Numbered from the stretch's first letter, positions 17,501 to 26,067 are shown. The stretch: 64,000 nt of DNA from an uncultured Candidatus Melainabacteria bacterium (GCA_934754515.1 CAKVIG010000007.1:1-64000), one strand, 5' to 3'. Notes: generated by a model not told the origin, from the sequence alone. Numbers and translations are program-made.

Positions 17501-20500
17501 GTTTTAATATTCTCAATCATTTCAGCATTTCTAGCAGACAAATCTTGAGCAAAACTGTCCAATTTAGTTTCTGAATGCTCGGCTTGAGTTTCAATTAAGT
17601 TTTTCAAACTATCAGAAGCTTGCGCGAAGTCATTTTCTGATTTTTCGGCAAAACTTGTTAATTCTGTTGTGAAAGCATTTCCGATTTCTTGTAATTTTAG
17701 TCTGATACTTTCTTGTAAACTGCTGTTATCGTTTTTAACAGTTGCTAAGACATTTTCTACTTGAGAATTCAATTTCTGAGTTTGAGCTGTCAGTGTATTT
17801 TGAATTTCTTCAAATTTTTCAGCAGTTTCTTGACCTTGAACTTCCAAATTAGAATCAACAAACTTCGCAATTTCATCAAGCTGCTGCTTCAAATTAGCTG
17901 ATAAAGTCTTATTTAATGAAGACATTTCAACCGTAAAATCTGCTAATTTTGTTTTTAGTGACTCATAATCCGCAGAAGTTATTTCGATATTGCTGTCTAT
18001 TATAGTTTTCATCTCGCAAGCAATATCTTTTAATCTGTTTTCAGCGTTCTCGTTTTGAGTAGCTAAAGTAGCTTCTAATGTTTCATTTAAGCTTAAAACT
18101 CGTTCTTTAATATAATCAGACTGCTCATTATTCTTTTTAACAATATCATCAAATAAAGTTTCGATTTTAGCCTTATATTGTTCCAAATTGGATGCAACCG
18201 TTTCGTCAACTCTTGCAGAAATATCAACCAATCCGTTTTCAATTTTCATGCTTAATTCGTTATCGGAACGAGAGAATAACTCCGTAAGAGAATTTGACAA
18301 ATCTTCAAAGTTTGTTTCAATCAAGCTGAATTGTCTTGCCAAATCTTCATCAATATTTCTATCAACGCTTTCTAATCTGTTTTTTAGACCGGCAAAATCT
18401 TCCGTAATTTTATCAACGCTATCTTTGAAGCCTTGCATGTTTGTTTCATTAAAGCTGCTTAAAACACCTTTAAGAGAAACAAAATTGTCTAAAATCTTAG
18501 CCAAAGTTGAAGTCAATGAAGATGTCGTTTTTTCTGACATAGAATCTACGCTGTTTTTCAAATCACCAAAACCGCTTGTGATTGAGTCTGCATAGTTTTG
18601 CATATCAGCAGAAAATTCCGATAAATCAGATTTCAAAGTGCTTACGGAATTATCAACCTCTGCACAGAAATCATTTTTAATAAAGTTTACAATTTCTCTA
18701 TTTCCACCTTCAACTTTTAAAGTTGTATTTGAAAGCTGTTCTGCCAATTCTTCAACATTTAGCTTAAGCGTACCGATTATTTGAGCTATTTCACCCTTAA
18801 ATTGTCCGATTAATTCTTGAGAGTTTTGCAAGCTCTTTGCATGCAAGTTTTCTGTAGTGAATTTGATTTCACTGATTTTATCCGCATTTTCGCAAGTAAA
18901 TTCTTGTTTGAAATCAGATATTTTGTCCAATAAAGAATTCTTCAAAGTTGCCAATTTTACTTCAAAATCAGTCTTTAAGCCGTCTGTTGAAGATATAATA
19001 TCACCAATATTAGTACTTAGTGTAATATTATTAACATTCAAAGCTTCCTTTATTTCATCAAAATTATCTTGAACTTCAAGCAACTTGTTGTAAGAATACT
19101 TAATTTCTTCCTTCAAAGATTCTGTATTTTTAGTGATTGAAGAATTAATGCTATCAATTTTATTAGAATTTTCTTTTTGAATTTGAATTAAATTATTCTC
19201 AACCTGAGTTCTGATAACTTCTACAATATCACGCACGTTTTCAACATAGTTTAGATTGCTATCTTTAACGATTTCAGTGATATTTGCAAGTTTTACGTCT
19301 ATTGAATCGGTATTAAGTTCTTTTTGAGAACTTACATAAGAAATTACATCCATAACAGATGAAGATATGTTATCCAAAATAGGTTTTAAAGCAGTTAAAG
19401 CAGATGCTTGTGCTTGTTTTAGCGAATCTTCAACGTTATCTAATTTGCTTACCAATAATTCATATTTACCGAACAAATCATTTGCAGATTTTTCTGCCTG
19501 TTCACTTGTTGAATTTTCAAATGCAGTTGTCAAATCCTGTTTAACTGCGTACAAATCAACTTTTAAATCCTTTACAACATTAACAAAATCTAAGCCCAAA
19601 ACATCTTGCACAGCAGATTTTAGCTCTGCAAATTCACGTTTTGAATTGTTTACTTCAATTACGGATGCATCAAGTTTATAATCAATTACACCTGATAAAT
19701 CCTTGATATTTTTGATTTGTTCCAACAATTGGCTTGAAGAATTAGCAACATAATCTTCTTGCTTTTCTAATGAACCTTTTAAACTGTTTTCGAAAATTGC
19801 CAAACGGTCTGTAATATTTGAGAAAATCGCATTATTAGCAGAAACATTGTTTTCATCAATTTGTGAAACAACTGTCTTCAAGTTTGCTATATCTTCTAAA
19901 ACATCATTGAAACTCTTTTCACACAATTTTGTCATTGTGTAGTGAGAATCTTTCAATTTTGAAATCAAAGAGTCTGCATTATTAGAAATTTCGTTCAAAG
20001 TTCTTGTTGCATTGACTTCTACCAATTGAGAAATCTTATCAGTTACAACATCAGTATGTTCTTTGATATCATGCTCCATTTTTTCCAAGTTTGACATCAA
20101 GCTTTGGAAATTAACGTTGATATCTAAAGCCTGCAAGTTTGTGCTGATTTTCTGAATTTCAGAAGACGCATCGACAAGCGCGTTTTGCAGATTAATAGAA
20201 CCTGATGAGATGTCTTTTAAAACAATTTCTAACGATGTTTTAAAATCTTCAAAGGTTTGGTTTGTTGTTACTTCTTTTAAAGAAGCCTGCAAAGCTTCTA
20301 GTTCGTTCATTATTGTTTCGGAATTTTGGCTTTCGCTTTCAGAGATAACAGTTTTTAAACCGGCAATAATGCTTACAGACGCATCAATTTTTTCTGCTAA
20401 ATTGTCTATCTTATAGTATTTATCAGACAAATTGTTAACAGAGTCGTTTAGTTCATGGTTTTTTGCAACTAAATCGCTCAACCATTTTTTTGCGCCGATA

Positions 20501-21210
20501 ACATCATCTTGGCTGGCCAAACCTTTTAGAGCATCTTCAAGCTGATCATTCTTTTTATCCATCATTTGAAGTGCTGAAAGTATTGTATTTGAAGAATTTA
20601 CAATATCATCTAATTGACCACCGAACTTATTTATAGCTTCTGATTGGTCAACGCTGGAAAGTGTTTTGATAAGAGTTTTAAAGTTTTCATTAAGGCTCAA
20701 AACAATTGAATCAAAACCGTTTTTCAAATTTTCTAAGTCATTCTTAAGAAGCGATACACTTTTAATGATTTCTTTCTTTTGAGAATCATCAGAGCGCATT
20801 GCATCAAGTCTTAGAGTAATGTCGGTTAGAGTTTCTTTTTGTGATACAACTTCTCTTGAGAATACGGATAAATTTGTTGCAACAATATCAAACAGCTCTT
20901 TAACTTCGCTTGATTTAAGAACGTCAGCACTGTTTTTAAGTAAGTTTGAGAATAAAGATTCTATCGCACCAAATTTAGAAATCAGCACATTATGGCGTTC
21001 GTCCAAATTTTGTTTTAATTCAGACAAAAAGATTTTGATTAAATCTATATCTTCTTCTGTATTGATTTTTTCAAGCTTAGAATTAATTCCTGCAAGAAGT
21101 TTATCAACGTCGGAAGTATTCAATATACCTTGCGCTCTGATTGAGTTTAACAAGGTTTTAATTGTGTCAAAATTTTCTGTAATCTCCGAAAAATTATTTA
21201 TTTCTGCCAT
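14542..21210 (-). CDS. Giant coiled-coil protein, 2222 residues
   Basis: This single uninterrupted frame of 6.7 kb encodes an almost wholly alpha-helical, Leu/Ser/Asn/Glu/Lys-rich protein with heptad-like spacing from start to end. No signal peptide, membrane helix, cysteine cluster or catalytic motif is visible, so it should be a long cytoplasmic filament or scaffold. Two copies of a segment built on LDEIAKFVDS-N/G-LE lie 128 residues apart (codons near 17870 and 17486). The C-terminus ends in a compact pair of heptad helices (QQDKINSLESKLEEVM, then DRQIAKLNKSIEK). It could be compared with cyanobacterial coiled-coil-rich filament proteins, but identity cannot be claimed. The gene has a strong promoter and overlaps glcD. 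Confidence 0.8.
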   Translation of the reverse strand: MAEINNFSEITENFDTIKTLLNSIRAQGILNTSDVDKLLAGINSKLEKINTEEDIDLIKIFLSELKQNLDERHNVLISKFGAIESLFSNLLKNSADVLKSSEVKELFDIVATNLSVFSREVVSQKETLTDITLRLDAMRSDDSQKKEIIKSVSLLKNDLENLKNGFDSIVLSLNENFKTLIKTLSSVDQSEAINKFGGQLDDIVNSSNTILSALQMMDKKNDQLEDALKGLASQDDVIGAKKWLSDLVAKNHELNDSVNNLSDKYYKIDNLAEKIDASVSIIAGLKTVISESESQNSETIMNELEALQASLKEVTTNQTFEDFKTSLEIVLKDISSGSINLQNALVDASSEIQKISTNLQALDINVNFQSLMSNLEKMEHDIKEHTDVVTDKISQLVEVNATRTLNEISNNADSLISKLKDSHYTMTKLCEKSFNDVLEDIANLKTVVSQIDENNVSANNAIFSNITDRLAIFENSLKGSLEKQEDYVANSSSQLLEQIKNIKDLSGVIDYKLDASVIEVNNSKREFAELKSAVQDVLGLDFVNVVKDLKVDLYAVKQDLTTAFENSTSEQAEKSANDLFGKYELLVSKLDNVEDSLKQAQASALTALKPILDNISSSVMDVISYVSSQKELNTDSIDVKLANITEIVKDSNLNYVENVRDIVEVIRTQVENNLIQIQKENSNKIDSINSSITKNTESLKEEIKYSYNKLLEVQDNFDEIKEALNVNNITLSTNIGDIISSTDGLKTDFEVKLATLKNSLLDKISDFKQEFTCENADKISEIKFTTENLHAKSLQNSQELIGQFKGEIAQIIGTLKLNVEELAEQLSNTTLKVEGGNREIVNFIKNDFCAEVDNSVSTLKSDLSEFSADMQNYADSITSGFGDLKNSVDSMSEKTTSSLTSTLAKILDNFVSLKGVLSSFNETNMQGFKDSVDKITEDFAGLKNRLESVDRNIDEDLARQFSLIETNFEDLSNSLTELFSRSDNELSMKIENGLVDISARVDETVASNLEQYKAKIETLFDDIVKKNNEQSDYIKERVLSLNETLEATLATQNENAENRLKDIACEMKTIIDSNIEITSADYESLKTKLADFTVEMSSLNKTLSANLKQQLDEIAKFVDSNLEVQGQETAEKFEEIQNTLTAQTQKLNSQVENVLATVKNDNSSLQESIRLKLQEIGNAFTTELTSFAEKSENDFAQASDSLKNLIETQAEHSETKLDSFAQDLSARNAEMIENIKTQLDEIAKFVDSGLEIQANNVEAKFDEITDKAQQLNLKLGEINESVFGSVKDLSQELNQLKADISDNLQQNSTLVGKKLESLLNDITSNKLEELKLISETTQNKTNDLKVDFANSLTEEVEGLYDKVQGLFEATSLNLTTHLDNENSKILENLTAKTMEFKAAFEALNDRLDKDEISQMNVFQAQVKELGETFNTLIDEAKNVTKSEVSAISETLINNSKNLFDEVEQAIEDKITTLLATTADISAGELQSMEAFANQILKQVEVNKQNVVSCKDLIIELVQKECELVSEDIEKETDVIVKDIIEQFNLFKGIQKDELDKLTVHVESSIEDYIFNYVNELKSYMDIKTDSTIMNQKLDNIHSELTNTVDDMLSTMNKFLEASVFSSAMSDLRTANEILVNSTADKLNKQINDFVQENVTNKLEDKLNLFDKKFIDTVVDKYEEIEMISSKYNQSFENIQASVDGILAEFKSAKDEINATMQTIMDGISNSINSLNVSFADLKAQILNKSFDEAFQASLNNQITGIENLVKEQFGYLEDISDLCCNNLPELTEMNTLVKYGIQQSITDLTNKVDAQDISLNEELAKLKSDIITQFLNIFNQISFVAEQEEILDFIQEKHSELITILSHIVTTIDNVDTVKDNVAVIDNKVDSLKEDIDLINEKITSIISSDGDIDYVYSLQDLESDIANLRLVLNEMKSSNNSKELEELVTSTNDIYKLVESLKTEMPKFEYDEFKKDFETLSEDIVSISTRTNKLILASDESHKCLQDNLQEFKLVINDLDERTRNFAHESGIDRLDNKLGAINTMIQNGAKTNQVFNQVFEYLAEWVDKAGEQITTISDKVETLDDIGQIKVMLEDLKAEAEDNTESTELIEALSNVFEKQAKRISSLEAKLDRVIVETTISNKNSKIDMTPFENTLNSFLVAIDDKMSSQQDKINSLESKLEEVMTKIDPKDTAQLTKKVGGMDRQIAKLNKSIEKIASHVVEK

Positions 21211-21245
21211 ATAGTTACTCTATCCCACATTCTACATTCATACTT

Positions 21246-21274
21246 ATTATATAATAATATAAAAATACTGACAA
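21246..21274 (-). promoter_or_regulatory. Strong promoter of the giant coiled-coil gene
   Basis: On the minus strand TTGTCA (21269-21274) and a perfect TATAAT (21246-21251) are 17 bp apart, 35 bases before the ATG at 21210. It separates this gene from the peptidase-methyltransferase unit upstream. Confidence 0.65.
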
Positions 21275-21322
21275 ATACCAACAATTTGTAATATTTTGTA
21301 AAGATATGACAGTCAGAAAAAT

Positions 21323-22045
21323 CTAAATACTGATTTTATATAAAATAACTCCTGCTGAAATGCTCAAATTAAGCGATTCAACTTTATCTGACATTTCTAT
21401 CGTAACATTTTTTGTTGCGAAATCTTTTAATTTTTGGCTTAAACCTGATGATTCAGTTCCAAACATTATAAGAACCTTTTCTTGTGGCGCGTAATCTCTT
21501 AACCAAACGGTATTATTCGATTTTGGCAACGTCGCAACTCTTTCATAATCTTCAAAAACGCTTAAATCATTCATCTCAAAAACAGGAATTTTCCAAAGGT
21601 TCCCAACTGATGAGCGCACACATTTCGGATTATACAAATCCACCGTATCACCGTATAATACAACCGCATCAACATTAAAAGCACAAGCTGTTCTAAGGAT
21701 TGTACCTAAGTTTCCTGCATCTTTAATATCCTCAAGCAAAACAACTCTTTTATAATTTTCTTGCCATTTTCTATTAATTTTTTTTGCAACAGCGACTGCT
21801 TTTGGCGCAGATTCTGTTGAAGATATTTTAGAAAGCACAGCCTCTGTTGTTTCTATTCGTTCGTCAATATTTGCAAACTCGCTTGAGCCTTCCAGAACAA
21901 ACAAGTGTTCAATTTCTAAACCTGATTCAATAGCTTCTTCAATGCATTTAATACCTTCCAATAAAAAATGAGTTTTACGGTATTTTCTCTGCAAAAGTTT
22001 TGCAGTTTCTTTCACTAATTCGTTGTTCACACTTGTTATTTTCAT
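21323..22045 (-). CDS. TrmH/SpoU-family RNA 2'-O-methyltransferase
   Basis: The 240-residue protein has an N-terminal L7Ae-like substrate-binding region (LLQRKYRKTHFLLEGIKCIEEA) and the knotted SPOUT domain. Motif 1 is VVLLEDIKDAGNLGTILRTA near 98-117, with the catalytic Asn-x-x-x-x-x-Arg; motif 2 is LIMFGTESSGLS near 192; motif 3 is VESLNLSISAGVILYKI at the end. Such enzymes methylate ribose in rRNA or tRNA using SAM; the exact site is not predictable. The start overlaps the peptidase stop by four bases (ATGA), so the two genes are coupled. Confidence 0.88.
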   Translation of the reverse strand: MKITSVNNELVKETAKLLQRKYRKTHFLLEGIKCIEEAIESGLEIEHLFVLEGSSEFANIDERIETTEAVLSKISSTESAPKAVAVAKKINRKWQENYKRVVLLEDIKDAGNLGTILRTACAFNVDAVVLYGDTVDLYNPKCVRSSVGNLWKIPVFEMNDLSVFEDYERVATLPKSNNTVWLRDYAPQEKVLIMFGTESSGLSQKLKDFATKNVTIEMSDKVESLNLSISAGVILYKISI

Positions 22046-23553
22046 AAGATTTTAAAATCCTTCAACCATTCTTTTTCTTGTTCGTTCAGCAAATCATAGT
22101 TAATCAATTTACCTTCATAACCCATTTTAACAAAAGAATGAATTTTTCCACACTCCATATAACAAGAATTTTCTAATCTTACGCCGAAATGTTCAGGATT
22201 ATACAACCCCGGTTCAATAGTAAATGTCATACCGTCAACGATTTGCGTTTTTGCAATCTCGTTTTGAGAAAGGTTTGGTGGAGCTTCGTGTACATTAATT
22301 CCGATACCATGACCAAGTCCATGACCAAATGTGAATCCTTCAATTTTATTATCTAAAATCGAATGAGCCAATGTATCAATTTCAAAACCAGTTACTGACT
22401 CCCTCGCCTCAGAGGAGAGGGTAGGGGTGAGGTGTTGATTTGTATAATTAAACGCATTCAAAAACGCCTTCAACACCGTTGTATAAACCCTTTTCTGCAA
22501 TTCATCCGGTTTACCTTTCACAAAAACTCTTGTAATATCAGTAGCCAAACCGCTTTCATAATACGCACCGCAATCAATCAAAACTAACGAACCATCTTCT
22601 AAAATAACATTTTTGTCATTTTTTGCATAATGCGCCAATGCCGAATTTTGATTAATTGCAACAATTGAATTAAAACTCAAAGACTTTGCACCGTATTTTA
22701 TAAATTCTTCTCGCAAACGCTTTGCAATATCATATTCTGAAATATTATCATTATTTTCTATAAACTCTCTTATTGCCATAACTGCTTTATCAGTGCGTTC
22801 AAAAGCCTGTTTATAAGCTTCTAATTCTTCTTTTGATTTAACTGATTTCATGCTTTTTATTTCTGAAACTTTATGAATAGGATTTTTGATTAAAGAATAA
22901 TCATGCGCATTAATTGAATTTTTATCAACAACCAATTCTCCATCGAAATTCTTTAAAAATTCATTCGAACCATTTGTTAACAAAATTTGTTTTTCTTTAT
23001 CCGCATAAAGTTTAGCCCAAATTTTTGACGAACAATCTTTTGAAAAATCACGTTTTCCGCTAATATAAGAAACTTCCTCCAAGTTTGTAATAAAAGTCGG
23101 ACTTGCAGGATGATATTCTTTTGCTGGCATAGCCTGAACAAATTCTACGTTATGCGGTTCTGTAAAATCATTTATCGGGTCTTTATCAAGTAATTTAATT
23201 TTATAATCTTTAAAAGTTTCTAAGCGTGCTTGAGAAATCTTTTTTGCAACAACTCCTAACGTTTTCTCAGGACTTATGAGTTTTCTGATTTCATCATCCT
23301 GCTTTTGACCAAGTTTAAGTTTAACAACCGTAACGCCCTCTTTTGCCTCATTATCGGCTTGCGTATGATATCTGCCATCGACAAACAGATAAATATCATC
23401 TTTTGTCATTAAAGCGTCACCCGTTGAGCCTGAAAAACCAGTCAACGTATATCGAGCATTTTCTGAAAGAGCAGGATACTCGACTAAAAACTCGTTTGTA
23501 CAACACACGAGAAGATAATCCAAATTCAAATCGTCTAGAAGTTTATTTGACAT
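22042..23553 (-). CDS. Xaa-Pro aminopeptidase, M24 family, with repeat-encoded insert
   Basis: The 503-residue protein has the creatinase-like N-terminal domain with LFVDGRYHTQAD near 52 and the pita-bread metal domain. Metal ligands are seen in LVLIDCGAYYESGLATDITRVF (the two Asp), FGHGLGHGIGINVHEAPP near 410 (His), FTIEPGLYNP (Glu) and VRLENSCYM (Glu). It removes N-terminal residues preceding proline. Residues 373-389 (HLTPTLSSEARES and flanks) are encoded by a palindromic repeat that also occurs between genes nearby; the reading frame is kept and the insert falls before GFEIDTLAH, in a likely surface loop. A GAGG ribosome-binding site precedes the ATG. Confidence 0.9.
   Translation of the reverse strand: MSNKLLDDLNLDYLLVCCTNEFLVEYPALSENARYTLTGFSGSTGDALMTKDDIYLFVDGRYHTQADNEAKEGVTVVKLKLGQKQDDEIRKLISPEKTLGVVAKKISQARLETFKDYKIKLLDKDPINDFTEPHNVEFVQAMPAKEYHPASPTFITNLEEVSYISGKRDFSKDCSSKIWAKLYADKEKQILLTNGSNEFLKNFDGELVVDKNSINAHDYSLIKNPIHKVSEIKSMKSVKSKEELEAYKQAFERTDKAVMAIREFIENNDNISEYDIAKRLREEFIKYGAKSLSFNSIVAINQNSALAHYAKNDKNVILEDGSLVLIDCGAYYESGLATDITRVFVKGKPDELQKRVYTTVLKAFLNAFNYTNQHLTPTLSSEARESVTGFEIDTLAHSILDNKIEGFTFGHGLGHGIGINVHEAPPNLSQNEIAKTQIVDGMTFTIEPGLYNPEHFGVRLENSCYMECGKIHSFVKMGYEGKLINYDLLNEQEKEWLKDFKIL
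22396..22434. repeat. Family A palindromic repeat inside the peptidase gene
   Basis: Read on the minus strand it begins CACCTCACCC, continues with CTACCCTCTCC and closes with GAGGCGAGGGAGTCA. It matches the intergenic copies at 23756, 23840 and 29326 over most of its length, but is slightly diverged in the stem. It is in frame and adds about 13 codons. Confidence 0.75.
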
Positions 23554-23904
23554 GTTCGCCTCTTTTTCTATTTTATTTTCGTTCTTTAGTTAATAACACC
23601 CTCTCTTGCCTTTGGCACCCTCCCCCGAGGGAGGGAGTAACTTACGTTTTTTTCTTATAATCAAGTTTATGTTAAATGAACGACTTTAGTCCCCTCCCTC
23701 GGGGGAGGGTGTCAAAGGCGGGAGAGGGTGTTATTAAATTAAAGTTAAAAGTATTCACCTCACCCTAACCCTCTCCTGTAAGGAGAGGGAATGACCAAGA
23801 CTTGTTTTAACATGATAAAAAACAAAATAAACATTTTTGTTGGTTCCCTCTCCTTACAGGAGAGGGCTAGGGTGAGGTGAATATATAAAAAATTAAATTA
23901 TAAC
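23554..23904. repeat. 351-bp gap filled with nested inverted repeats
   Basis: There is no gene here. Two repeat families occur as inverted pairs. Family B (AACACCCTCTC, GCCTTTG, then CACCCTCCCCCGAGGG) lies at 23591-23639 and inverted at 23688-23736. Family A (CACCTCACCCTA, then CCCTCTCCTGTAAGGAGAGG) lies at 23756-23800 and inverted at 23840-23879. Each unit is itself palindromic. The gap is far richer in G and C than its surroundings. The arrangement suggests REP/BIME-like elements or small non-autonomous mobile units; they can also form terminator-like hairpins for the parvulin gene. Confidence 0.8.
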
Positions 23905-24183
23905 TTACTCATCAACATCTGTAAGTTTAATCAAGTGCCAACCGAATTGAGTTTCAACAGGTTTGGAAACTTCGCCTTTTTTAAGTGCAAAAGCAGCATC
24001 TTCGAAAGGCTTAACCATCATGCCTTTACCAAACCATCTCAAATCACCGCCATCACGACCTGATGGACATTTAGAATATTGTTTTGCCAAATCTTCAAAA
24101 GCTACACCGTTTTCTATATCAAGCAAAAGATTTTCCGCTTGTTCTTTAGTGTCTACTAAAATGTGACTTGCTCTAATTTTCAT
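23905..24183 (-). CDS. Parvulin-type peptidyl-prolyl isomerase
   Basis: The whole 92-residue protein is one rotamase (PpiC) domain: RASHILVDTKEQAENLL at the start, FEDLAKQYSKCPSGRDGGDLRWFGKG in the middle, then MVKPFEDAAFALKKGEVSKPVETQFGWHLIKL at the end. It has no signal peptide or SurA/PrsA-like chaperone domain, so it should act in the cytosol like E. coli PpiC. AAGGAG lies nine bases before the ATG. It is downstream of the pentapeptide-repeat gene. Confidence 0.93.
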   Translation of the reverse strand: MKIRASHILVDTKEQAENLLLDIENGVAFEDLAKQYSKCPSGRDGGDLRWFGKGMMVKPFEDAAFALKKGEVSKPVETQFGWHLIKLTDVDE

Positions 24184-24248
24184 ATTTTTCTCCTTATTAT
24201 CTGCATAATTATTGTAACATCAAAATAAGGTTGCACAAATATTACATA

Positions 24249-24776
24249 TTAGTAATCAGATTGTTGATAATCATCTTCATCCTGTAAAGATGATAAATCT
24301 GATGAGTATTTTGAATCAAAATCTTCAGGTAAATATTCGTTATCAGGCCAAACTGTTTCTTCATCAAATCTGCAAGCACTCAAATTTTCTGACATTGATA
24401 AATCAGAATTTGTCAAATCTGCGCCTTGGAAAATTGCTCCTGCAAGATCTGCATCAGAGAAGTTGCAATAATCAACTTTTGAATAACTGAAATCAGTTCC
24501 GTTTAATACTGATTCCGAGAAAGAACATTCAACAGCATTTGCTCTTGTAAAATCAACAGAAGTCAAATCACAAGCATCAAATTTAACTTCTGTTAAATGA
24601 GAATCTGCAAAAGAAGATGATGTCAAATCGACATTAAAAAACTCTGCGCCTTCAAGTTCAATATTAGAAAAATCCGTTTCACTCAAATCAATTCCACCTT
24701 TTGCGTTTTTGATTTCAGTATTGAATGCGTCTACATCTGTTAAAACTAAGTTAATCAATTCTTCTTTTGATAACAT
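24249..24776 (-). CDS. Pentapeptide-repeat protein
   Basis: The 175-residue protein has an N-terminal helix (LSKEELINLVLTDVDAFNTEI), then about 18 pentapeptide repeats of the A(D/N)LXX type from residue 28 to 135 (for example LTEVKFDACDLTSVDFTRAN and DADLAGAIFQGADL), then an acidic Ser/Asp/Tyr-rich tail. The repeats should fold into a right-handed quadrilateral beta helix. No membrane segment is seen. Pentapeptide proteins are common in cyanobacterial relatives; most have no known partner. The position between two response-regulator genes and the parvulin suggests a role in the same unit. Confidence 0.85.
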   Translation of the reverse strand: MLSKEELINLVLTDVDAFNTEIKNAKGGIDLSETDFSNIELEGAEFFNVDLTSSSFADSHLTEVKFDACDLTSVDFTRANAVECSFSESVLNGTDFSYSKVDYCNFSDADLAGAIFQGADLTNSDLSMSENLSACRFDEETVWPDNEYLPEDFDSKYSSDLSSLQDEDDYQQSDY

Positions 24777-24799
24777 TTCTATGCCCTTTCAAAATATTT

Positions 24800-25420
24800 C
24801 TAGCTAATTAAATTCATTTGCATAGCAAGCAAAACCGCCTGCGTTCTATTTGTTACTTTCAATTTCTTAAATATACTGTTCAAATGCGTTTTAACCGTCA
24901 CATCTCTGACAAAAAGCTTATCCGCAATTTCCTGATTGCTTGCACCTTTTGCAACAAGTGCCAAAACCTCTTTTTCTTTTGGTGTCAATGCATCTATGTT
25001 AATGTCTTTGTTTAAAGTTTTTTCTGCCTTAGGTTGAGCTTCCTGCTGCCACTTGGAACGTCTTAAAACAGCTTCAACTCTTGCAAGCAGATTTGGCAAA
25101 ATAAACGGTTTTACGATATAATCATCAGCACCTATTTTAAGCCCTGAAACAACTTTTTGGTCTTCACTAACTGCCGTAATCATAATTACGGGAATATATT
25201 GAGTCTTTTTATTGTTACGAATAGCTTTCAAAGTATCCCAACCGTCCATATTTGGCATCATAACATCTAAAAGAATCAAATCAAAAGTCTTGTCCATAAG
25301 GATTTTTAAAGCTTCCAAACCGTCATTTGCAACAGTTACATCGTAACCGTACATTGGAAGTGCGTCTGCCAAAAATTTTGGGTTATCGTCAACGACTAAA
25401 ATTGATGCTACACCGTTCAT
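24800..25420 (-). CDS. Response regulator with LuxR-type output domain
   Basis: Residues 1-120 form a receiver domain: acidic pair Asp11-Asp12, phospho-acceptor Asp52 in LLDVMMPNMDG, the conserved Thr/Ser in VIMITAVS, and KPF near 109. Residues 143-206 form a LuxR helix-turn-helix (LTPKEKEVLALVAKGASNQE, then KTHLNSIFKKL). It should bind DNA when phosphorylated. The receiver is of the PhoB/CheY-like type with a D-G-W insert, unlike that of its neighbour. The ATG overlaps the stop of the upstream regulator by one base (TAATG). No histidine kinase gene is adjacent. Confidence 0.9.
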   Translation of the reverse strand: MNGVASILVVDDNPKFLADALPMYGYDVTVANDGLEALKILMDKTFDLILLDVMMPNMDGWDTLKAIRNNKKTQYIPVIMITAVSEDQKVVSGLKIGADDYIVKPFILPNLLARVEAVLRRSKWQQEAQPKAEKTLNKDINIDALTPKEKEVLALVAKGASNQEIADKLFVRDVTVKTHLNSIFKKLKVTNRTQAVLLAMQMNLIS

Positions 25421-26067
25421 TATACAAGTTTCTCCTTCAATGCTTTTAGTGCAGCCTGCAATCTGTCGTCAACTTCCAACTTTTGCAAAATACTTGCAAC
25501 ATGTGCTTTTGTTGTATTTATACTAACAAACAATTCTTTTGCAATTTCAATATTACTGTAACCTTCAGTAATAAGTTTCAAAATCTGAGTTTCACGACTT
25601 GTTAAACCATAATTTCTTTCAGGTTTTGGAGCTTCAGCCTCTTGAACTTTAGTAGCCGCTTCCAAAACAATATGTGATATTGAAGGATCAAACCAAGCAG
25701 CACCGTCTAAAACAGATTGCACAACCTGAATCAAACGTTTCGGATTAATTTCTTTTGAGCAATAAGCATTTGCACCTGCTTTTAAGCTGTTTAAAACTTC
25801 TTGCTCATCGTTATGAGAAGTTAAAACAACAATCTTGATATCTTTATTCAAAGCTTTAACTTTTCTTGTAGCTTCTATTCCGTCCATGCCGGGCAAGCCC
25901 AAATCCATAATAATCAGATTGATTTCATTTTCAGACGCAATTTCAAGACCACGTTCAGCTGACTCGGCTTCATAAATATGCTCAATAAAATCACAGCTCT
26001 CAAAAGCGGTTTTCAAGCCAAATCTTGTTAATTCATGATCTTCTACGATTAAAATATTACTCTTCAT
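25420..26067 (-). CDS. NarL/FixJ-family response regulator
   Basis: The 215-residue protein has a receiver domain (Glu9-Asp10, phospho-acceptor Asp55 in IMDLGLPGMDG, KEI near 107 in place of the usual K-P) and a C-terminal LuxR-type helix-turn-helix (LTSRETQILKLITEGYSNIE, then TTKAHVASILQKL). The layout is that of NarL. Lys107 is followed by Glu rather than Pro. Both regulators have closely similar output domains, which suggests that they might bind overlapping sites. The start lies inside the end of the TPR gene (11-base overlap), so the TPR protein and both regulators are coupled. Confidence 0.9.
   Translation of the reverse strand: MKSNILIVEDHELTRFGLKTAFESCDFIEHIYEAESAERGLEIASENEINLIIMDLGLPGMDGIEATRKVKALNKDIKIVVLTSHNDEQEVLNSLKAGANAYCSKEINPKRLIQVVQSVLDGAAWFDPSISHIVLEAATKVQEAEAPKPERNYGLTSRETQILKLITEGYSNIEIAKELFVSINTTKAHVASILQKLEVDDRLQAALKALKEKLV

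Noticed and set aside
18188..18595. 135-codon plus-strand frame within the giant coiled-coil gene
   Set aside because: It is the mirror of heptad codons; several similar frames exist along the same gene for the same reason.
23343..23660. 105-codon plus-strand frame at the peptidase 5' end
   Set aside because: It is antisense to a conserved enzyme and runs into repeat DNA; no ribosome-binding site.
23591..23879. CRISPR array
   Set aside because: The repeats are palindromic, inverted in pairs and unevenly spaced, with no unique spacers of constant length and no cas gene.
25420..26067. Frameshift or fusion between the two response regulators
   Set aside because: The stop and start overlap cleanly (TAATG) and each has complete receiver and output domains.
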